Assembly (NCBI GenBank): GCA_024180945.1
Contig: JAKSGN010000038.1
Coordinates: forward strand, 2,356,001-2,420,000
From: Macrophomina tecta
Taxonomy: Eukaryota > Ascomycota > Dothideomycetes > Botryosphaeriales > Botryosphaeriaceae
Direction of reading: 5' to 3'
Length of the DNA stretch: 64,000 bases
Both the position numbers and the translations under genes were made by a program. This document shows positions 12,301 to 23,364 of the stretch, piece by piece. The stretch's first letter is position 1. Each line of letters opens with the position of its first letter. The notes under the pieces are model-generated. The model ran no database searches and was not told the origin of the DNA. It worked only from the letters and a program-made list of their open reading frames with translations.

Positions 12301-13344
12301 AACTTCATCTCCGTCAAGGGCCCCGAGATCCTGAACAAGTACATCGGCGCCTCCGAAAAGAGCGTGCGCGACCTGTTCGAGCGCGCTGAGGCCGCCAAGC
12401 CCTGCGTCCTCTTCTTCGATGAGTTCGACTCGATCGCGCCTAAGCGTGGCCATGACAGTACGGGCGTCACGGACCGCGTTGTTAACCAACTTCTCACGCA
12501 GATGGATGGCGCCGAAGGGTTGTCGGGCGTCTACATCCTGGCCGCGACTTCGCGCCCGGATCTCATCGACCCGGCGCTCCTACGTCCGGGCCGTCTGGAT
12601 AAGAGTCTCCTGTGCGACATGCCTAGCTTCGAGGAACGTATCGACGTACTCAAGGCCGTGACGCGGAGCCTGAGAGTCAGTTCCACGGTGCTGGATGAGG
12701 GCAGGGAGAACGAGAGCATCCGCGAGATTGCCCGGCGGACTGAGGGCTATTCGGGCGCGGACCTGCAGGCCGTCGCGTACAACGCGCAGCTCGAGGCCAT
12801 TCACAACGTCCTGGGTGACGGAGACCTGACTGTCGAGGACGACGCCTCGGCCGGCAAGAAGACGAACGGCGTTAGTAATAACAAGAAGAAAGGCGGCGTC
12901 TCTGGGCTGGACTTCATGCACTTCCGTTACGGAGACGAAGAAAGTGCGGAAGAAGGAGGCAGCAACAGCGCCGCTTCGGCGGCGGCGGCGCTGGGCGAGC
13001 GGGCGCGCATCGCGGCTAAGATACAGGAGATGCAGGCGCTGCGGCGGAAGCAAAAACAGCAGCAGCAACAACAACAACAATCAACCGCGCCGTCATCGCT
13101 CAACCCGCACTCGAAGAACAAGGCCGCCGGGGACGCCGATGGCAACGACGAGAAGGAGAACAAGGAGCCGGTCATCGAGTGGCGCCACTTCGAGTCGTCG
13201 CTTGCCTCGACGCGCAGCTCTATCTCGGAGCAAGAGAGGAGGCGCTTAGCCGGCATCTATCGCGAGTTTGTCGTCGGACGAAATGGCGAGATGCCGTCTG
13301 GGCAGGGGGGTACGGAGATTGGTGGGAGGACGAGTTTGATGTAA
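9373..13344 (+). CDS. PEX1: peroxin-1, AAA+ ATPase of the peroxisomal export complex (1263 aa)
   Basis: With PEX6 it forms the hetero-hexameric motor that pulls ubiquitinated PEX5 off the peroxisome membrane for reuse. Exons 9373-9495, 9563-9826, 9884-9962 and 10019-13344 join in phase to 1263 residues. The N-terminal PEX1 domain is clear (SLVSVLVNANTVAQNVVVEL; LLHLDPPQAHTINIEPLTP). The D1 Walker A GGLGAGKT lies near residue 567 and the degenerate D1 Walker B VVILDDLDKL near 632. The conserved D2 has Walker A GYPGCGKT near 897, FFDEFDSIAPKRG near 954 and TSRPDLIDPALLRPGRLD. A Gln-rich, charged insertion follows D2. Intron 1 holds a CCG repeat. Inclusion of the GVILLHLDPP-type segment fixes the acceptor at 9883. 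Confidence 0.97.
13051..13080 (+). repeat. CAG/CAA (polyglutamine) tract in PEX1
   Basis: Codons encode Q-K followed by eight Gln, mixed CAG and CAA, in the variable C-terminal insertion of PEX1. Such tracts often differ in length between strains. Confidence 0.9.
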
Positions 13345-13958
13345 ATGTGTGCTTTTTCGTCTTCATACTTCTTACGCTGGATTACTCGGCGGTCGAAGGT
13401 GTGCGGGCAAAGCGAATTGGCTGCCCCTTGCGCTTAGCCTGTCTTTTTGTTGGCTCTTGTACGAATTTATTATATGTTGGCGCCAAGGTGAAGGGAAAAT
13501 ACTTCTGACTTAGTCACTGATAGCTTCGCTCTGGGTTGCCGCTTCTTTGCTTCGAGAACAATCATCACGGCATATGTTTGATACCTTGTCGACCGTGGTC
13601 AATCAATGTTCAGTTACTCGTGGAGAGCTGGATGAAGTGTACATTGCAGGAGTGGTCGATAGTAATATAACAGCTTGCAAGTCAGAAAACGTATTTCCAA
13701 GGACTCAGGCGGAAAGCAACGAGAATAGAGGCAAATGACACGAATAAATCGACGCCAGCTCTCCCCAGCACTCCTTTGGAGGTCTTAGCAGAAAGACACG
13801 GAAGCATCAAACACAGAGGGAGGAGGAATGAAAGAGGAATTCGAGAACCTTGGGATATCAAGCAGAGCCTCTTGTCTCTCTTCTCTTTTTGTTCCGCCCA
13901 TCAAGAAATCCATGTAAGGAACCTCACGTTCTCCCACCACATGCCGCGCCATCTCATC
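13345..13958. other. intergenic between converging PEX1 and pyruvate carrier
   Basis: Holds the 3' ends of two converging genes. No further gene or RNA seen. Confidence 0.6.
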
Positions 13959-15109
13959 TTAGTTGCCGGTAACCTTCTCCTTCGCAGCCTCGAGGCCCTC
14001 CTTAGCCTTCTCCTGGACGCTCTTTTCCCTGCCACCCATGCTATTCGGGGTCACCCATTAGTCACATCACCCTGGGGGATTCGAATTTGAGCGCATCTTG
14101 ACGTACTGCCAGTGGTTCACGTAACGGTAGCCCTGGACGACCTGCGCCGACCAGTTGACGGCGTGGCAGCCAAAGAGGAGATAGTTCTTGGGAGTGACGG
14201 CGAGGGCGTAGCGCATGAAGACGGACGAGTAGCCGATGAGCGCGGCGGTCATACCACCCGAGATACTATCAGATGAGGTATATCATGTTAGCCCTTCCAT
14301 TCCGCAGTGTTCTTGTACTGATCCTGGTGTCGCCCGGCCTCCAGGATGATTCTACGTCGAGGAACAAGCGTATGTGTATGGGCCTGCGCCAACAAAAAAA
14401 AAAAAAAAAAAAAAAGTAGCCTGCCGGTCTCCTTACGGCCTTCCGCTGCTGCACCAATCACTATGCTGTGCGGTTGCTCCGGTCCGCAACAGTATCCGAC
14501 ATTTGTGTATTCGGCCGGCTCAACCGCACGGGTATCCACAAGACCCAGCCAGACATTGTTCGGTCAGAGCAACATAATTTGTGAAGACCACCGGGTGGAG
14601 AATGCAGCGAGCCCGCGAGTCTTGCGGACAACCCGAACCGTGCGCGGCGCAGATTAGACGAATTCGCATGTTGAGGACGACATTGGCATGACGTATCCGT
14701 GCCGGGATCTCGGCGAGAATATAGCAGGGCGCAGGGTACGGAAAGAATTAGTATTCCTCACATTTCAGGATCCTTTTGTGTGTCCATGACGGCGGCGAGA
14801 GGAATGCCGAAGTTGGAGGCCGGGCCCCAGAAATCTGCGGGAACAAATCTTGCGTGTCAGCGCAACGGTCTCGGAAGCTCATGCAGGTAAATTAGGAGAG
14901 ACTGGTGGGTCGAAACGGGCGGTATGGAGGAATTGGAAGTGCGATTGAAGGCTGCGCAGTAACTGGGCGGGGTCCAGTGCGGTTGCGCGGCTGAGCCCGG
15001 AACTGAAGGCGCGAAAGGTGGAGTAGCAGGACGTACGGGTCGAGCAGAAATAATCCAGCGCCTTGTTGGAGCGGATTTTGGCGTTGATAGCCTTGATTGC
15101 AGCGGCCAT
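13959..15109 (-). CDS. MPC2: mitochondrial pyruvate carrier subunit, MPC2/MPC3 type (128 aa)
   Basis: Small inner-membrane protein that pairs with MPC1 to import pyruvate into the mitochondrial matrix. Four exons on the minus strand: 15037-15109, 14762-14834, 14107-14265, 13959-14040. All phases agree and give 128 residues, normal for the family. Diagnostic motifs are [40 protein letters not shown] and [19 protein letters not shown], which mark the MPC2/3 rather than the MPC1 branch. The tail [19 protein letters not shown] is soluble and helical. Introns are 202, 496 and 66 bp. The 496-bp one is about ten times the local norm and contains a 22-nt A run. The MPC2 versus MPC3 name is by family only. 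Confidence 0.92.
14394..14415. repeat. A22 homopolymer inside MPC2 intron
   Basis: 22 A on the plus strand within the 496-bp second intron of the pyruvate carrier gene, which is T22 in transcript sense. Confidence 0.95.
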
Positions 15110-15808
15110 GGTGGGCGGACGTGGAGAGGTGAGAGGCGCGGAGCAGGAGACTGAAAGGGGAGTGGTGAGGGACAAGTGGAGTGGGAGGGAATGGTGTTGG
15201 GGGAGCTTCCGGCAGGATGACTTTCCTTAGCTGCGGAGTTCCGAAGGGCGGCGGGTGTTGAGCCCAGTGCTCCGAAGCCCGCTGCAGCCGCTGCGCACGT
15301 GCCCCGCTTTACAGCTTTTGGCCCCGATGCCATTGGGCCAGCATCTTGCCATTGGCTGCATATCAGACAATCACTACCATGGTACTTGCGCACACAGGGC
15401 AGTGTCTCGCCATACATCAAGTCATGTGGGAGCTGTAGAAAGTCCTTCATTCTATTGTTACAGTTACTTAACTCGGCGGCATTCCGTTCATTGCAACAAG
15501 CAGTCATATTTGGGGAGAAGTTCGTGCCACAAGAGTCCAATTGCTGCCTATGGTGCACCGTTCTGCTGTCATGTAAAACTCAATGACTCCTCCATTAACG
15601 CCCTTGAGTATCCCTCGTCCCGTATGCCTTGCGCTGCTTGCGACGGAGTATTTCGGCCCAATCGTATGGTATAAGGCTTTTGTTTATGCGACCACTACCG
15701 TGTGGCCAAACCGGGAGAGCTGTCCGGATGTGTAAGGTCATGTTCGAGCTCTGCAAGGAACTGATTGAGCCAATCTTTTCACAGATTCTTCCCACTCGAG
15801 CACGTTGA
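15110..15808. other. intergenic between MPC2 and SmB
   Basis: About 0.7 kb covering the MPC2 promoter and the SmB 3' flank. No gene seen. Confidence 0.55.
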
Positions 15809-16752
15809 TTATCTCCCACCATACCCAGGAGGGAATCCACGGCCTTGTCCAGGGTTGAAGCCAGGCGGCGGCTGGAAGCCCGCTGTCTAGAGGTTAGCTA
15901 GTGTAGATGGGATAGAGGGCTTGGTTACACGTACGAGGAGCAGCACCGCCGGGGGGAAATCCTGCAGGAGGGAAGCCGGCTATTAAGAGTATGTCAGGGA
16001 ACTGCGCAATTTGATAGATTAGGGCAACTTACGGGCACCTGGAGGACCTCCACGGCCGGGGAAACCAGGAGGAGCGCCACTCGGAGGAAAGCCGCCTTGA
16101 GGAGGGAAACCACTAAAACCGCCGGGCCCAGGACCACCAACACCGGCAGCAGGGCCAGTGAGACCAACGGGAAGACCTCTGCCAGCAGGCTTGCTGATAC
16201 CGGGGCCTGCGGGCAGAGTAGGAGCAGCCGCACCGCCCGGAGCGCTTGTACCCAACCTGGCCGAGGGATCTGCAGGAGGAGGGCCCTCGACAGACAGCGA
16301 AACGATGTGGCATCCGCGGACGATGGTGAGACCGAGGGTGCGCTTCTCTTCGGCCTCGACTATGGGGGCAGCGGCGGCAGCGCCAGGAGCTTGGCTCTTC
16401 GTGCTCTTGCGCTTGACGCGGCGGAATTCTTCGGTGTCGGCGAGGACAAGGTTCATATGCTGCAATATGTTAGCGCCACGGAGCTCCAGATGCATGACCA
16501 AGTGACGAACGCACCTTGTCAAAAGCAAGCATCTGGCCGGCCATCTGACGCCCATCATTGAGAGTGGCGCGCATGCGGTAATTGATCTACAACAGTCAGA
16601 CGTTAATCAGGAGCGGAGAGTGAGGAGGCAAGCTCACCAAGTTTTGCTGAACACCCAAACAGTCAGCTGGATCCGTTAACCAACATCTCGGCAGTTTCTT
16701 GCGGAGGCAGAAAGGGACTCACCATCTTTCCTTGCTTGTTGCGCTCCGCCAT
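15809..16752 (-). CDS. SMB1: small nuclear ribonucleoprotein SmB/B' (218 aa)
   Basis: Core spliceosomal Sm protein that forms the seven-member ring on U1, U2, U4 and U5 snRNAs. Six exons on the minus strand: 16723-16752, 16638-16646, 16515-16586, 16033-16459, 15935-15979, 15809-15882. Exon 2 is a 9-nt micro-exon (CAAAACTTG, encoding QNL) needed to complete MAERNKQGKMQNLINYRMRA. Sm1 (GRQMAGQMLAFDKHMNLVLA) and Sm2 (GLTIVRGCHIVSLSVEGPPP) motifs are intact. The C-terminus is the expected Gly-Pro-rich tail and ends GYGGR. All phases close to 218 codons plus stop. Divergent from RPL11. Confidence 0.96.
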
Positions 16753-17229
16753 GGTGGATGGTGCGCGTGCGAACACGACTTGGACAGCGATAGAACGGGT
16801 TGAGGGGGTGTGGCGTGGAATAGAGGGCGCGCGGGCGATGCTGTCGCGGGCAAGCTGTCGAAGTTCGCGAGGTTGCGGCGAGAGGAACCGCGACTGGTCT
16901 TGGCGCAATGAGCTCACGCCTGCGCCTGAGGCAGCAATCTACGAGCGACAATCAGGAACGAAGAGGACGGGGACGCAGCAGCAGCAAGCCAGACAGATGC
17001 AAGTGCTTCACGCAGCCCAATGCCCTGGAATAGTCGTGCCAATCACTGCAGTGCGCTCGCAGCAGGCGTCTGGCAGTCTTGGCCGGGTGGAAAATCGGGC
17101 GGACCAATGCTCGGCTAAGCGAACGCTAGCGGCGGCCTCACACTCTCCACCAAAATTGTCTTCGTCTCGCTCCTCGACGCTGACGACCACCCGCGACACC
17201 CACCACCCAAACTAACAACCGCAGTCACA
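16753..17229. promoter_or_regulatory. divergent SmB / RPL11 promoter region
   Basis: 477 bp between the two ATGs. A CCAAT motif lies at about 17038-17042. CAGTCACA, identical to the fission-yeast HomolD ribosomal-gene box, abuts the RPL11 ATG, so here it is more likely leader than promoter. Function is inferred. Confidence 0.4.
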
Positions 17230-17969
17230 ATGGTACGCCCGCCATCGCCATCTTCGCAGCGATTCCGCCTTGCTGACGAGTCTTTCCCATGCAGGCCGAG
17301 AAGTCCGACAAGAGCGCCAACCCCATGAGGGAGCTGCGCGTCCAGAAGCTGGTCCTCAACATCTCCGTCGGCGAGTCTGGTGACAGGCTCACTCGTGCCG
17401 CCAAGGTGCTTGAGCAGCTGTCCGGTCAAACCCCCGTCTACAGTACGCCGCCGCCTCTTGGATGCTCCCGCCCGCACCCTGACTGATTGTGCCCTCTACA
17501 GGCAAGGCCCGCTACACCGTCCGTACCTTCGGTATCCGCCGTAACGAAAAGATCGCCGTCCACGTCACCGTCCGTGGCCCCAAGGCTGAGGAGATTCTCG
17601 AGCGTGGCCTCAAGGTCAAGGAGTACGAGCTGAGGAAGCGCAACTTCTCCGAGACCGGCAACTTCGGTTTCGGTATTAGCGAGCACATCGATCTCGGTAT
17701 CAAGTACGACCCGGCCATTGGTATCTACGGCATGGACTTCTACTGCTGCATGTGCGTAACCCCGATTTGAATATTGCATGTCGTCTGGCATTGGCGTAGT
17801 CCAGTGGCATGATGTGGAATGGCGAAACTGATGAGTTAACAGGACCCGTCCCGGTGAGCGCATTGCCAAGCGCAGGCGCGCGAAGGGCAAGATCGGCACT
17901 TCGCACAAGATCACCCAGGCCGAGACCATCAAGTGGTACAAGAACAGGTTCGAGGGTATCGTCAGGTAA
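17230..17969 (+). CDS. RPL11: 60S ribosomal protein L11 (uL5), 175 aa
   Basis: Cytosolic large-subunit protein that binds 5S rRNA at the central protuberance. Exons 17230-17232 (the ATG alone), 17295-17442, 17502-17751 and 17843-17969 give 175 residues, as in other eukaryotes. Conserved stretches include [56 protein letters not shown] and the end [15 protein letters not shown]. Splitting after the start codon is common in fungal ribosomal genes. Divergent from SmB. Confidence 0.98.
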
Positions 17970-18629
17970 ATTGTTTCAGCGGGTGCGGAAGCATTTGGGA
18001 GGTTATCGACGAAAAAACATCCCCGGATCTACAGAGACAAACGGAGTCTGGGACCTGGGATTCGTACGGTTGGTCGGCGCACCAAATCCACGGTGTAATT
18101 ACCCAAGAAAAATTACGACTGCGGCCTATCAATGGAGCTTTTTGAGCAAATTCACACTTTCAATGGAGGCTTCACTGGGGTGTTGTCCGCATAACCATTG
18201 GTGATTTGCTTGAATCTTCTGCGCCTGGCTCTTACCGGAGCTCATCCGTGAACCTCGCAAATGCTTACCCTTTTTTCATTTGCTTGTGAAGGTAAGTTTG
18301 GATAAAGTTCACAGCAGTCGTGATTACCCAGCGTTCCGCATAATTTACCAGATGAAAAGTTCTATCTAAAATGCTACTGTTTATCGTTCACCCACGTATC
18401 GACGAGGCTACGTCCGTAGTTTCCGTTTCTTATTTTGTCCTCTTTACTCTTCGCTATTCCATCTGATCTTCCTGGGATCTTTGAACGTCGAGCCAGTGAT
18501 CAGTAGTCTAACCATATTGTCCCGACTTTCCCTAAAATAGCATGCCCACTACGTTCAGTTCATAGTGAGATGGAACACTTTCGATTCTCATATTCCTTGA
18601 ATATAATCTCGCTCTCCCTGCTGTTCCAT
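17970..18629. other. intergenic between converging RPL11 and sulfatase
   Basis: 660 bp of 3' flanks. No further gene seen. Confidence 0.6.
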
Positions 18630-20794
18630 TCACGTGCCATACCCTACTCCTCCTTGCCAACTCAAAACCTCCATGGGGCCTTCGACTGCACGAATGTACC
18701 CCGGCGCGCACTCATCAAAAAAGACGCGCTTCTGCGACGCGTAAAACCCGTCGTACTTCTTGTTCAAAGCATCAACAAGCGTGTTCACGTCGCCGGCCGG
18801 ATGAAGCACCTTCCACGGTTGTGTACAACTAGTACCAGCGCAGCTCTTGAGCACCATAAGGAGCGAATCCAGGCGATGGACCACGTTAGGAAGAGCGCGA
18901 GAAAGCAGAGTTATATTCTGAGATTGCAACGCTGGGGAGAGGAGATTATTGAGCTGGTATGGGTCATTCTAATGCCATTGCGTAAGCTCCTGCTTTCCTC
19001 GTTACCAGAAGTTGGGATTGACAAACCTGGACGTCATAAAGCTCATGCTCGTTGGTGCACCAGACGCTATAGGCGAACGAGTACGACTCGCCAACCAAAC
19101 GCAAGAACTTGTAAGTGGTGTTGTCTTTGTCGGCTGCCAAGGGTTGTCAGTCCTCTTCGGAGTCTTGAGTACTTACGTTCCAACTCTCAGGTACAAGTAC
19201 TCCGTCAGAATTTGGGCCCCCAGCAAGCAAGAAAAGGGAAACAACTGGGCAAAGAGGGGGGGGGGGGGGAGAAGGAAAAGAAAACAGCAGTACTTACGCG
19301 CCGCATATTTCCCTTCATCCTGACCCTGTCCCCAAAACTCCACGGTCACATGTTCATACCTCCTCTTTCCCACTCCCTCCTTCTGTGCCTCCGCCACATC
19401 GTTCTCCCTCACCGGCATCGGCACGCCATCAAAATCGCCCTTCAACCCTATCCCCGCCAGCTCGAAGATAGTCGGCGCGATATCCGTATGCGTCGTCGGC
19501 CAATCTACGGTCAAGTTCCTCGCGACGCCGGGCCCTCGCACGAAGAAGGGGACGAGGATGTCCTCCTCGTAGCCACACGACTTGCCGGGCTGGAGGCGGT
19601 GCTGTCCGATGTGGAAGCCGTTGTCGGACGTGTAAAAGACGTACGTGTCGTTGAGCACGCCCAGCGCGCCCAGCCGTGCCATCAGCGCGTCGATCAGCTC
19701 GTCGACGGCCTGCAGCGCCTCGAGCCGCAGCCGGTAGAACTCGTCGCCGTACGCGACCTCGCTCGCGTTGAGCAGCGGCAGGTCCTTGATCCACGAGGCG
19801 GCGCCCGCGTTGCCGCCAGCCGGGTTGAAGTGCGGCGTGCGGGGGACCGTGACGTTGAAGAAGAGGTTCTGGTGTCGTTTGGCGGCTTCGGGCAGGAAAA
19901 AGTAGGGTCGCTCGGGCGTGACGATGGCTGCGGAGTGCGGGCCGATCGGGGAGACAGCCATGAAGAACTTTGGGGTGATAGGTCAGTGATTATTTTCTAC
20001 CGTCTAGTGACCCTGGGGAAGGGGGAGGATACGGACCGGCTGGCCTCCGTCTTTGGCTGCCGCAGCAGCTTCATCCAGAAAAGAGATCGCGCTGCGGGTT
20101 ACAAGGTCGGTCGAGTAGTCCGTTTCGTAGCGCGGAGACTCTTTATTTCGTTGGAAGCTGGCGTTGTAGTATTGATAGAGGTTTGGTGAGACTAGGACTG
20201 TTGGATTCGAGTCAGCAAAGATCCCCTCCTAAGTTGAGAAACGTGGGGGCCTGCACAATCCGTCCCGTTCCATCCCGCCGGGTATGGTTTGTCGTAGTTG
20301 GTAGTGTTGAGTCCGTTCATCATTTTTCCTACGTAATACGTGCTGTACCCGGCATCTTGGAGCCATATGGGAAGGTAGTTCTCGTTGTGGCCTTCTTTTA
20401 TGAACTGAGGCCATCCTCTTTGACCGTGTCAGCATTTTATGATTTCACATGTGTACATCAGAGAGGACCAGCTGTACCCGTATGGTGGCCGAGTATCGGT
20501 CACGTTGGTGTTATGGGCGGCCTTGCCAGTCCACAAGCTTGCGCGAGAAGGACAGCACTGCGCGACAGTGCAGTAATGACTGCGGAATTCGGTACCATGC
20601 TGCCGAATATGTTTGTCAAGGAGAGGTTGGTAATCGAGGGATCCCATGCGCTTGTCTTGATCGTCGGACATGATGAATAAAAAGTTCGGCCGCCGCGCTG
20701 AGGTTTGCTCCTGTTCTGTGGCAGATACATGTCTGATCGGCGTGAATAGCAGCAACGCCACGCCCGCGGATAATAGGGAAAACGTAGGGAACAT
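18630..20794 (-). CDS. secreted sulfatase / arylsulfatase (about 584 aa)
   Basis: Hydrolyses sulfate esters, probably extracellularly for sulfur scavenging. Proposed exons on the minus strand: 20478-20794, 20257-20417, 20037-20197, 19298-19967, 19027-19133, 18630-18968, in phase to 584 residues. Start MFPTFSLLSAGVALLLF gives a signal peptide ending near HVSA. The metal site FIMSDDQDKR comes next. CCPSRASLWTGK holds the C-x-P-S-R motif, whose Cys becomes formylglycine. Further support comes from GYSTYYVGKMMNGLNTT, IGPHSAAIVTPERPYFF and the YTSDNGFHIGQHRL metal ligands. VWCTNEHELYDVQNDPYQLN completes the pattern. The 164-bp intron 19134-19297 holds a 14-G run. A further small exon inside it cannot be excluded. 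Confidence 0.9.
19256..19269. repeat. G14 homopolymer in sulfatase intron
   Basis: Run of 14 G on the plus strand inside the proposed 164-bp intron. Confidence 0.9.
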
Positions 20795-21832
20795 GTTTAG
20801 AAACTGGGTGACGTATAAACGTGGGTACGGCGGCTCTTTAAGACGTGCCTGCAGCCCCTCAATGCGTTCAGATGAGGCCGGAACGTCTGAAAGTTTATTG
20901 CCTCGCCCAGGGCTGATTTTTATTGGGGCACCCATGCCCGATCTCCTGTACCTACATTAAAGCCAAGCCTACGGAGCGTCCGCTTCACCAGCAGGGTTTA
21001 GTGCGCGTGATTTCCGAAGCATCCCGCAGGATAATCAGTCGGTCATATATCAGCTCCACAACTACCGTCTTACTCCCTGCGTGACTTCTTCCGTATCGGG
21101 AAGGCGATGCAGCCGCACATGCCATCAGTCTTATAGGAATATTCAGTCATGTATTATGTGAAATCATCCGATTCAACAGAACCAGCGAAGCCCTAGTGTT
21201 CCAACTTCCACGCCCCGTTAATTGTTTCTTACACCCTGCCATCCGCGCAGCGAGCGGAATATCAAGGCACACAACCCCAAAGATGCGTGCCACGCTCTGC
21301 AAACACGAGCATCAACATCTCCGAGGCCTGAGCACGCAGATGAATCAGTCATGGGAAAAGTCGGTCAGGCCATGAGATATGAGGTCTGTGTCATCGAAAG
21401 CCAAAGCCTGGGGAGTTATGCTTTTGGAGTAGCTCTCCGCAAGGCCACCAGTATGCATCACCCACGAATCATCAATGGTGCCATGCCCGGACTTGTTGTG
21501 TCGTTTTACCCGGCTTGGAAGACGGCGATCTTCCGTCCGCTGCCATTTTTCGGCCCGAGCCTTATTGCTTGCAAAAAGAGGGAGGAAAAAAAAAAAAAAA
21601 AACATTCCTAGTATCAACGAGCAATTTTGCGAGTAGCAAGATTCAAGAGTCTGCCGTGCATCCAACAGTAAAATAGAGTGTTTACTCAAGAACTTTCCGT
21701 TCTTACACCCCGCTCCCTCGCATTTTCAGCCTCTTAACCCACACGAGACCTTCCAGCATCGCGGTTTCACTTCGCCTCGACCACCACAACACTATTCTAT
21801 CAGACCGTCTCCAGACAGCAAAAAGCAAGAAA
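20795..21832. other. intergenic upstream of sulfatase
   Basis: About 1 kb that holds the sulfatase promoter and a 17-nt A run. No gene seen. Confidence 0.5.
21586..21602. repeat. A17 homopolymer
   Basis: Uninterrupted run of 17 A in intergenic DNA near the tRNA-Gln gene. Confidence 0.95.
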
Positions 21833-21935
21833 GGTCTTACCCGGGATCGAACCGGGGTTGCGGGAATTCGTCACGGCCTGCTGCACCAGTCCGGTGGTCA
21901 GAATCCCGAGTGCTAGCCACTACACTATAAAACCC
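21833..21935 (-). tRNA. tRNA-Gln (CTG anticodon) with intron
   Basis: The minus strand folds as a tRNA. The acceptor stem GGTTTTA pairs with TAAGACC with one wobble. The D-arm is TAGTGTAGTGGCTAGCAC, which contains an A-box-like sequence. The anticodon stem is CGGGA/TCCCG, and the T-arm CCGGTTCGATCCCGG contains the B box. The loop TTCTGA places CTG as anticodon, giving glutamine. Total length 103 nt against about 72 implies an intron of about 31 nt directly 3' of the anticodon, the canonical nuclear tRNA intron site. No CCA is encoded, as expected. Confidence 0.92.
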
Positions 21936-23364
21936 CTGAATAGCTCTGCTGGAAGGTGCCCAAAGCAAGTAGTTCTCATATCCCAAAAACGAAAAAAGCC
22001 AATGATAGGTCCTAGAATGCTCAGCATCACCAAAAGGATATCTGGTGTTTCAACAATCAGGTATGTCTTAAGCATTACTGAGTAAGGAAAATATTCCTCC
22101 CAGCGAATGTCTAGGTCAGTACCCGCTGAGGCGCAATAACTGCCGAAGCAGGGAACAAATACAAAGCTTGAAGGAAGATGCAGCTGCTTAGTGGATCACG
22201 GCTCGAACAGTTCCTACATATTATCAGCCTTAAAATCGTTGCCGCAATGCATCAACACGCCGTGTTGCTGTCCTTTAGGTTAGATTGTAATTAGCCACAG
22301 CGGAAAGAAACTCAGGGCGCGCGTGTTTACGTATTCTAGTAGTAGGATGATGCACCCAGAGCTATTACCAAATCCCTTCTCGGCACGTTGAATTCTCACT
22401 GGACCACCGGTATGGCCTCGAAAAGCCTGGGAATTATTCCGGCGATGTCCTTGTGGTACCTGCATCTGAGGCCTGTGTTAGTATTGATACGTGATAAAAG
22501 TGCTGTGAGGGGTCGAAGTTTTCATCTGGATAGGAACATAAACAGTTAGCCTGAAAACTTGCGTCTAGACGAATGCTTCAACTCCTGACGGCAATTGAAA
22601 TCTGCAATAGTTCTGCTACTGACCTCATTTCTGCGCGCGAACTCTTGTCACTACCGCCACTGCTGGTTATCACGCGTTCATGCTGAAACGGCGGGTGCCA
22701 GGTTGCTGTAACAGCATTGCACCAACAAGGGAAGAAAGGGTCTCATCTTTACCAGCGGCAAGGCAAAGTCCAATTAAAATGCAAGCAATTGCAACGTCAT
22801 CCGATATCATCATAATGCATGTGGCAGGGCAGTCAGAATCGGGTTTCGTCGGAACAGTTCATCTTTAAAATATATTTCTGGCACGAAATCATGCGGATCT
22901 ATTCTCACAAAGCCTGTACTGCTTGCAGGGATGCTGGCAATCTATTTTGCCCCCGCGAAAGAAGAAATACTCAAGTGCATACCGTAGCCCTAAACACCAA
23001 ACCGCGAATCCTGTCTGAATAGACCAATCTGCAAAACAGAGAAGTAAAAAACTTCGGGGGAAATTTTGCGGCGAAGCATTTCCAACTCAGAACTCCAGAT
23101 TCTACTCGTGAGTCCTCAGTCAAAGTAAGAATCTTAGGCGCCAAAATGCCTAGTTCTGCGACTGTATTTCGAATGAAGCTAAAAAAAAAAAAAAAAAAAA
23201 AACATTACAAGCTAAGAAGCGAATACACTCCGGTCGCGCGAGGGGTTTGGGGTATCGGGTATCTCAATGGCTGGCAAGCCGGTATGGCCGCTTCGTTATA
23301 AAATCCTAAAAGATTCCGCTGGATCACCAGAGCACATAATCAATGCTGTGGCTAGGAGAGAATT
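21936..23364. other. intergenic, AT-richer, no gene recognised
   Basis: 1.4 kb between the tRNA and the next gene. Base composition is less GC-rich than the coding blocks. It contains a 22-nt A run at 23181-23202. No coding signal seen. Confidence 0.5.
23181..23202. repeat. A22 homopolymer
   Basis: Uninterrupted run of 22 A in intergenic DNA. Confidence 0.95.

Noticed and set aside
19173..19250. Segment ILTEYLYLRVG as a constitutive sulfatase exon
   Set aside because: Including it breaks the phase with the following exon; skipping it keeps the frame and the expected family sequence.
18570..20189. 539-codon plus-strand frame opposite the sulfatase
   Set aside because: Antisense shadow. The minus strand carries the conserved sulfatase motifs and introns.
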